From Elephas maximus indicus (Eukaryota; Chordata; Mammalia; Proboscidea; Elephantidae), in NCBI RefSeq assembly GCF_024166365.1, contig NC_064830.1, forward strand, positions 90,388,968 to 90,452,967: 64,000 bases of DNA, in the 5' to 3' direction. A model generated the notes under the pieces. The model saw only the letters and a program-made list of their open reading frames with translations, was not told the DNA's origin and made no database searches. Shown piece after piece: positions 57,946-64,000 of the stretch. Position 1 is the stretch's first letter, and every line of letters starts with the position of its first letter. A program made the position numbers and the translations under genes.

Positions 57946-58490
57946 AAAAGTTTCACTCTCTGCTCTCAACAATCAACAAATTACTTGTACAGATTTGCAT
58001 ATAGGAAATATGTGCCTCCTTCAGACTCTCCGCAAATGCTTTTAGGAGGCTAGGTGTTGCAATAATGGTAATAATAATATTAACTTTCTCCTAGAATTTA
58101 CAAAGTGTATTCAGAAAATTATGGAATAGTGGAGAAAGCAGGAGATGAAGGGTGTCAGACACATCTGGGTGTGACTTCCAGACCTTTTCCTTCCTTGCTG
58201 TGTGACTTAGGCAGGTCACAGCCTCTCTGAATCTGGATCCTGTGTCAATAAAGTGCCCACCTCACCAGCCCGTAGGGAAGTCAGAGCTCCAAGAAGGGCA
58301 GTGACTTGCCCACAGTCCCCCAGGGATGGGGAGACAGAGATTGCCAGGGTGGTTTCCACTTGGGGAGGTAGAGAATGGGAGCCTGGGGCAGCTCTCCAGG
58401 AAGCCACTGTAATCCCTACTCCCCTGGCCCCCCTCTTTCAGGGTGAGGTGCTCAGAGCTCTGACTTTTGACTCGGGCAGGACAGGACCTT
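57946..58490 (+). other. Intergenic with a MIR-like element
   Basis: A MIR-like core is present at about 58,140-58,265 (GACACATCTGGGTGTGACTT, TGTGTGACTTAGGCAGGTCA). No exon was supported. Confidence 0.55.
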
Positions 58491-58496
58491 GAGGGC

Positions 58497-58619
58497 TTAT
58501 CTCAGGCTCACCCCTTGTCGCTGGCTGGACTAGAGCTAGATAAGTTGGTGGAGATAAGATGCTTTCTGGGTGTGACCCCCACCCAACAAAGTAATCGTTT
58601 GATTGCTGGAGCCAGATAG
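58497..58619. promoter_or_regulatory. Cluster of GATA motifs with a CACCC box
   Basis: Four GATA-type motifs occur in 123 bases: TTATCT at 58,497-58,502 (minus orientation), AGATAA at 58,538-58,543 and 58,552-58,557, and AGATAG at 58,614-58,619. A CCCCCACCC box is at 58,576-58,584. This arrangement is typical of blood-cell enhancers, but motif clustering alone is weak evidence. Confidence 0.35.
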
Positions 58620-59700
58620 CTCCTGCTGGAATCTGAAGGATCATTGGCTGCCAGGACCTTGAACAAGTCACTCAACTTCTCTGTACCTCATGGCTGCCCT
58701 GTAAGACAGGAACAGTGGTGGAGCTATGATGTCTACATTGTGATGGTCTTGGAACAGGGTCTTGAAAGCCCTAGCTTCCTGGGACTTTTCACATACTATG
58801 AGAATTAGATCTGTAGTTCTTTGTATACCTCTGATCTGAAAGAATAATAAAACTCTTATATCTTCCTGAGAGGGCCAAAGGGTTACAGGTCAGGCAAGGC
58901 TCCTAGGTTAAGCCCCCAAGGGGCCAGGAAGACTGGAGTAGCTCTCTTCCTAAGTGGGCCAGTATAAGCATGAGATATGAGCATGAAGCCAGCAAGAGCT
59001 GCATTTCAATAAGGAGTAAGTGAGCCTCAGCTCTTGGAGACAAATCCTAGAACACAAGGGGCTATCTGGTTTCTGGGGAGATTTTATTTACGTACCAGAG
59101 AGTTGGACTAAGGAGACCCTTTTAGCAGGGAATGGAAACAGCTGTCTCCTTCCCCTTTATAAGCAGGGAAAACATTTTTCCTTGTTGCTCACCTATAGGG
59201 TGTCTGGCTACTGGCTTAGGACAATTGATCTGGCTCCTCTTGTGCTGCCCTCGGGGCAACGATGAAGACAAAGTGGGACTGAAACATTTACTATTTACTG
59301 CAAGGTATTTAATAAAAAAGTCTGTCTCTGATCCAGAACATCTTGTGTGCATAAAAAAAAAAAAATTCTGGTGTAAATGAATAAAGCTAAATATTAAGAA
59401 ATCAATAGAGGCAAAGAGAGAGTCCAAAGGGGGAGATTAAGAGACTGGAACAGAAACAGAAACTCAGACCAAGAGAGGCCGAGAGCAAACCCAGGTAAAG
59501 GCTGAGGTAAGCTGAGAGAAAGAGCAGGTGAGAGAGCAAAACAGAGGGACTGAATGAATCTGTGTGTTTATTCATTCATCACAGCTATTGTGCGCCACAC
59601 ACTTTATTCAAAGCTGGAGACAAATAGTGAAAAAAAAACTTATAGTCTGGTGAGAAGAGACAGACAATGAACCAATAAATAAATAAAATATATTGCATGT
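58620..59700. other. Gene-free stretch
   Basis: No gene was recognised. The part at 59,570-59,690 resembles an MIR/L2-type tail (TATTGTGCGCCACACACTTT). Confidence 0.5.
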
Positions 59701-59701
59701 C

Positions 59702-59854
59702 GGTGGCATAGTGGTTAAGTGCTACGGCTGCTAACCATGAGGTCGGCAGTTCAAATCTGCCAGGTGCTCCTTGGAAACTCCATGGTGCAGTTCTACTCTG
59801 TCCTATAGGGTCACTATGAGTTGGAATTGACTCGACGGGAGAGGTTTTTTTTTT
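59702..59854 (+). mobile_element. SINE with 11-bp target duplication
   Basis: TATTGCATGTC flanks it at 59,691-59,701 and 59,855-59,865 without mismatch. It begins GGTGGCATAGTGGTTAAG, slightly 5'-truncated, and ends in a T run. Confidence 0.95.
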
Positions 59855-59869
59855 TATTGCATGTCAGAT

Positions 59870-60690
59870 GGTGATAAGTGTTATGGAGAAGAATAAAGGA
59901 GAAAAGGGAAATGTTGGGGAGATGGGAGATTTCAAATCAGGGAGTTAGGAAAGGCCTCATGGAAAAAGAGACATCTGAGTAAAGATCTGAGGCAGGAGAG
60001 GGGGAGAGCCATGCAATAAGGAAGGACAGCAAGTGCAAAGGCCCTGGGCTGGAGATAAGCAAGGGGGATAAGCAAGGGGGAGAGGGGTGAAAAAGGAGGT
60101 CAGAGATGAATGGAATCAGGGAAGACAGGACCTGGTTGGCCACAGTGAGGACTTTGGTTCTCATTCTGAACCAATTTGAACTGAAATCTGAAGGATAACC
60201 TTGAAAGCCGGAGGCTCCAAGGGCAGGATTGAGCTCTGGGCTGCAGGCTCTGAATTTGGTTCATTCATTCATTCATTCAAGTGTCCCTCTATCATTTATT
60301 CCCCAAGCATTTTATGAAAGCCAACTTTGTCCAGGGCTTGTGCTAGGCACTGGGGAGAACAACATGAAAAAGACCCTTCCCTCAGCCCTGGAAGAAGAAA
60401 ATCTTTCAGGGTGGGGTGGGATCCTGCCCTCCTGCAGATTGGGATATGACTGTCAGGGTGGCCTGGATGAGCTATAAGCTTGGGGAATGAGTGGGTGGAA
60501 AGTGGGGAAGGGGCTCCACAGGAGGAGGAAGAGGGAGGTTGAAGAGTGTGGGGGTGGGGGGAAGGGGGAGAAAGGGAAGAACAATAGGAGTTATGTTTCT
60601 GTCTTTTTGGTGGTGTGGGAGGCCCTGTCTCCTGGCTGGCTCTGAGCTTCGGCTTCAGGCTGGACAGGGGAGGAAACCCTGGGATGTGCC
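59870..60690. other. Intergenic upstream of TRIM72
   Basis: A duplicated 14-base unit (AAGCAAGGGGGATA / AAGCAAGGGGGAGA) lies at about 60,056-60,082. An L2/MIR-like piece is near 60,290-60,360. No gene was seen. Confidence 0.5.
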
Positions 60691-60694
60691 AGGA

Positions 60695-60879
60695 CAGGTG
60701 GCCCTGACATGTGATGCCTGCCTGCTGACCACTCAGTCAACACTTTTAGAATGGTTTCCAGAAGTGATGTGAAGGGGCAGGCAGGGCAGCTAAATATAGT
60801 TCTGGGGCCATGCCTCAGGCTGGCTTCCTGTCTGCTGGTTCACTATGTGCCCATCCCCCATGATGTCCACTGCCAGCTG
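60695..60879 (+). promoter_or_regulatory. TRIM72: TRIM72 muscle promoter (MEF2 site and E-boxes)
   Basis: A perfect MEF2-type site CTAAATATAG is at 60,790-60,799. E-boxes are CAGGTG at 60,695-60,700, CATGTG at 60,708-60,713 and CAGCTG at 60,874-60,879. Published work on TRIM72 describes activation by MyoD/myogenin with MEF2. The A/T core could also serve as a TATA box, placing the start near 60,820-60,830. Function is inferred from motifs and position. Confidence 0.6.
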
Positions 60880-61041
60880 CTCCTGTGAGCCTTGTCCTCC
60901 AGTAGCCATCTCCCCCTGCTCTGAGCTTGCTGCTGGATCTTCACCTGTCTTCAGACACAGTTCTGACCCGCCTGTGGCTAGGCCTGACCCTGACTCGGCC
61001 TCGCTGAAGTCTTTTTTAGCCTAAGGTCCCCAGTCAGACCT
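60825..61041 (+). other. TRIM72: Predicted TRIM72 non-coding first exon
   Basis: A strong donor (GACCT|GTGAGT) lies at 61,042, and the coding exon begins after a good acceptor (CTCCTCCACCCAG at 61,490-61,502). A leader exon between the MEF2 promoter and this donor is the simplest reading. Its start is a guess. Confidence 0.4.
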
Positions 61042-61509
61042 GTGAGTCTTGTGGGCCTGGAGATGTGGGGAGGGAGGGCTGGGAAAGCTGGAGGGGTGGG
61101 TGAGAGGAGAGGTGGGGGCTCTGGAAAATTTGGAACTGTGGCAGGGCCTAGGACCAAGGCCTGTGTCAGAGGTTGAGGCCTGTGGCTAAGATGGGGTCAG
61201 TGGGTAAGACTGTGTTTGGGACGCAGGTTCGTGCTTAGGAACTGGAGTTGAGAAAAGGGGCCTGATAGGGGCCATTTTGTGTCAGGCAGAACTGCAGTTG
61301 AGGCTGCCTTTGGGATTGAGACCGAGTATCCCTCCCCCCCTTGGCCAGAACCAGAGTCCCTTCCTGTATGGGATGTGAGAGGGCCTTATGGCCTGGCCCT
61401 TCTCACTGCGGGGGGCTGCAGACCAGGCTTGGGGCTGGGCTCGGAGCTGGGCTGGGAGCGCGACCTCGCTGGGCTCCCTTGACCGACCCCTCCTCCACCC
61501 AGACCCGCC

Positions 61510-61899
61510 ATGTCGGCTGCGCCCGGCCTCCTACACCAGGAGCTGTCCTGCCCGCTGTGCCTGCAGCTGTTCGATGCGCCCGTGACGGCCGAATGCGGCC
61601 ACAGCTTCTGCCGCGCCTGCCTGGGTCGCGTGGCCGGGGAGCCGGCGGCCGACGGCACCGTGCTCTGCCCCTGCTGTCAAGCACCCACGCGGCCGCAAGC
61701 GCTCAACACCAATCTGCAGCTGGCGCGCCTGGTGGAGGGGCTGGGGCAAGTGCCCCAGGGCCACTGCGAGGAGCACCTGGACCCGCTCAGCATCTACTGC
61801 GAGCAGGACCGTGCGCTCGTGTGCGGTGTGTGCGCCTCGCTCGGTTCGCACCGTGGCCACCGCCTGCTGCAGGCCGCCGAGGCCCACACGCGCCTTAAG
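61510..61899 (+). CDS. TRIM72: TRIM72 / MG53, first coding exon (partial gene)
   Basis: TRIM72 is a striated-muscle tripartite-motif E3 ligase that gathers vesicles at membrane tears for repair. The exon encodes 130 residues, [20 protein letters not shown] onward. The RING has Cys14, Cys17, Cys29, His31, Cys34, Cys37, Cys53, Cys56. The B-box begins near Cys86/His89, with Cys97, Cys105, Cys108, His114 and His117. It ends RLK at a phase-0 donor AAG|GTGCGA; reading on gives a stop after two codons. Human TRIM72 has 477 residues and its first coding exon also gives 130. The next exon, expected to be 96 bases of coiled coil, was not found before the window ends, so the coiled coil and PRY-SPRY domain lie downstream. 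The start is fixed by the N-terminal match and the acceptor seven bases upstream. Confidence 0.95.
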
Positions 61900-63570
61900 G
61901 TGCGATAACCTGGTGAGATCCTGCGAGGGCGGGGCCAAACAGGACTGCTGGGGGGGGCGGGGCCCGACAGGCGTGCCTTGAATTCTGAGCATCAGGCGTG
62001 CAGGGGCTTCCGGGATTGAGGGGGACGGGGGCGGGCCCACGTGGCCAGGGAACGCGGTCACAAGACCTGAAGGCAGAGAAGCTGAGCAGAGAGGGGTGTC
62101 TTGAAGAGCCGCGCGTTGCGGGTCTTGGGGGTTTAGGGGCGGGTCCTGGCGGGACGCGCGCTGCGTAAACTTGCATTTCCTCGCTTCCAGCGCTCAGATG
62201 CTCCTGGAGATGCAGGAGCAGACCTAGAGGAACTTAGGGCGGAGCCTGGCCGAGCAGGGAGGCAGTCAGTGCGTGCGACCCACGCGCTATTCCGTGGGCT
62301 GGGTGGTCCTGCCAGGTTGGCAGGTCTGCTTGGCCTAGGCCACGTAAGTCAGGCGGTCGGGTGCGGGGCTCTCTGGGTCTAAACAGCTTCAGGGCATAGG
62401 TCCAGGAGCCTTCACCTGGCGGTCGCCAGGTGGTGCCTCACCAAAAGGGTGGTGAGGAGAGGAGGGCACGGCTGGACCTGCTTCTGTATACGTGGGAGAC
62501 CCAAGTACAGGCTGTTTTTCTGGTTGGAGCTGGAAGTTCTTAGCACACCACTGTGTGTGCCCGGAGGTTTGAGATCCCCGCAAGAGCCCAGCAAAGACAC
62601 CAAGTCATTGGATAACGGAGACGCGCCCGCATCTCTGCATATACCTCCACACTTGCAGTTGTGTGCACGCGCACTCACGGATGCCTCAAACGCACGCCAC
62701 AAACACGGGCACACACGCATGGACAACCCTCCAGAGGTCTCCAAGGACACACAGGCACACCCTGATGTGTACGCATCCCACGGGTGGCAGACGCTGGTGG
62801 ACACGCGTACACATACATGTAGACACGGCGAGTGTGCGTCCATGAAGACCCAAGAAGGTCTGTCATGAAATACTTATTAGACTGTGGAAGAATAAAGGAC
62901 AGGTGCAGGGACGGGAGGGGCGGGATCAGCACGATGGAGACCCTGCCGTCGTTTCCCAGGGCTAGTACTGAGGCAGGCTTCTGGTGGGTAATCTTTGCCC
63001 ACACGCATCAGCGTTGCACTGCTCCTCTCCTTGGCCCCTAGACCCCTAGAGAGGGTAGACCCTGTCCTCAGTTTGGCATTAGAGGCACCAGACTCTCCTA
63101 GGGCCCAGCATCGCTGTCCCTCCCGCTCCTTTCTTGCTCAGTCCAACCCCCAAGCCTTGGCTGGTGATCTCCTCGCCCAGCGCAGGAGACTCCTCCTCCC
63201 AGAACCCCTTCTAGCCCAGGCTCACCTCTGCTGACGATCCCAAAACGCCTAACCTCGGCCGTCTTTACCTGCAAAGAGAGAGCAGAGCCCGTGAAATGGG
63301 ACCGGGTGCCAGGAGGTCCAGGACCCTCGACGGGGCAAGTAGAGGTGGAATATAGCCCGCCCCAGGCGGCATCAGCCCATCTCGAAGCTGTAGTAAGGAA
63401 CAGGCCTGAGGTGTGTAGGGGAACTCCAGGAAGGAGCCCGAGGAAAGAGAGGGCAGGGAGGGGCCTGGGGCGGGAACCAACGCCTGGATCCTTGGTGTGG
63501 AAGAGGGCTTGGGACCGGAGCCCAGGTGCCGGACTTGGAGCTGTCTAATGGGGACCCGCCCGGCGCTGGG
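61900..63570. other. TRIM72 intron 1, unrecognised part
   Basis: GC-rich with CpG- and CA-rich text near 62,640-62,830 (ACACACGCATGGACAACCCT). No coding exon matched TRIM72. An isolated pair of splice-like sites on the minus strand brackets 63,226-63,268, discussed among the findings. Confidence 0.5.
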
Positions 63571-63573
63571 GAC

Positions 63574-63839
63574 TCACGCGACTCCCTGAAGCCACACTGC
63601 CTCCTCCTGCATGCCCATGTCGATCAGCACGGCTACCGTGAGCTCGGCGACATAGTCCTCACGGTAGAAGGCGACCAGTTTGTGAGGTCCACAGCGTCTA
63701 GCGGCCCGAGAGCCCCCCGCGGGATGTTCCGAAAGCCCTCACGTAGCTGCACCACCCCCAGCTTCAGCTTGAACTTCTTGAACTCATCCGTGGTCAGGCT
63801 CTCCAGCGCCTCCAGGATGGCGTCGCGCTTCTTTCCCAT
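63574..63839 (-). pseudogene. PYDC1: PYDC1 (POP1), frameshifted by a 4-bp deletion
   Basis: POP1 is a pyrin-only protein that in human binds the ASC pyrin domain and restrains inflammasome assembly. The first 53 codons read [20 protein letters not shown] onward and align without gaps to human POP1 through DLT. At 63,680/63,681 four bases present in human (within ACAGACAAACTG) are absent, so the frame shifts and stops at 63,633, giving 68 residues with a foreign tail. After the gap the original frame resumes with LVAFYREDY and continues to a TGA at 63,574-63,576, exactly the length of the 89-residue human protein once four bases are allowed for. The gene sits antisense in TRIM72 intron 1, as in human. 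It could be a true loss or an assembly error. Confidence 0.85.
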
Positions 63840-64000
63840 GGCTCAGCCCTGTGGCCTCTGGACCTCCGAATGCCCGGCGCAGTGAGCCACCAGGCCTGCC
63901 CTGCCCCGCAGCAGGCGGGGCTGCCACCTGGGAGGATGTCCCAGGGAGGAGACTGACCTGGCCGCCGGCCAGGAGAGCCCTTGGTCCAACCCAGGGGCCC
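63840..64000. other. PYDC1 upstream region
   Basis: GC-rich sequence before the PYDC1 start, cut by the window edge. No promoter element was identified with confidence. Confidence 0.5.

Noticed and set aside
61531-62061. 176-residue minus-strand frame over the TRIM72 exon
   Set aside because: Antisense of the RING/B-box exon in a GC-rich region; the plus strand has the conserved protein.
62180-62330. Possible second TRIM72 coding exon after CTTCCAG at 62,184-62,190
   Set aside because: The sequence after the acceptor does not match the expected coiled-coil exon and has an early in-frame stop.

Overview
The window is mammalian nuclear DNA, almost certainly from an elephant or close relative. 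About twenty copies of a tRNA-derived SINE typical of proboscideans and several RTE-clade LINEs are present. The gene order is that of human 16p11.2: FUS, PYCARD, TRIM72, PYDC1. Assignments rest on reading the sequence and on remembered family sequences; no search was run.

Layout: bases 1-22,450 hold no convincing gene. They are a mosaic of nested repeats: SINEs, four RTE copies (one full length, 11,396-14,605), ERVL-type LTRs, L1 3' ends and hAT-type DNA transposons. FUS follows on the plus strand: CpG promoter about 22,480-23,300, ATG at 23,070, stop at 33,387-33,389. It has 15 exons with canonical splice sites and encodes 519 residues. Bases 33,540-48,080 are intergenic and contain a 5'-truncated L1 with an 18-bp target-site duplication (36,923-41,429) and a MaLR provirus with both LTRs (44,052-46,621). 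PYCARD (ASC, 199 residues, three exons) is on the minus strand at 48,188-49,398. Bases 49,700-60,650 are intergenic and include an old L1 interrupted by an LTR and an RTE. TRIM72 (MG53) starts on the plus strand with a MEF2-type promoter near 60,790 and its first coding exon at 61,510-61,899; the rest lies beyond the window. In the following intron, on the minus strand, is a PYDC1 (POP1) copy at 63,574-63,839 broken by a 4-bp deletion relative to the human frame.

How the genes relate: FUS is a nuclear RNA-binding protein and is functionally separate from its neighbours. PYCARD and PYDC1 are paralogues. PYCARD is the inflammasome adaptor; PYDC1 is a pyrin-only protein that looks like a copy of PYCARD exon 1 and in human dampens ASC assembly. 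The copy here would give a truncated pyrin domain, suggesting this inhibitor may be lost. TRIM72 is a muscle membrane-repair protein.

No CRISPR, operon or other prokaryotic system is present. The points most worth a second look are the broken PYDC1 and its stop codon inside a relic splice donor, the repeat-free FUS introns 6 and 7, the shared 3' tail of SINE and RTE, and repeated insertion at the same short targets.
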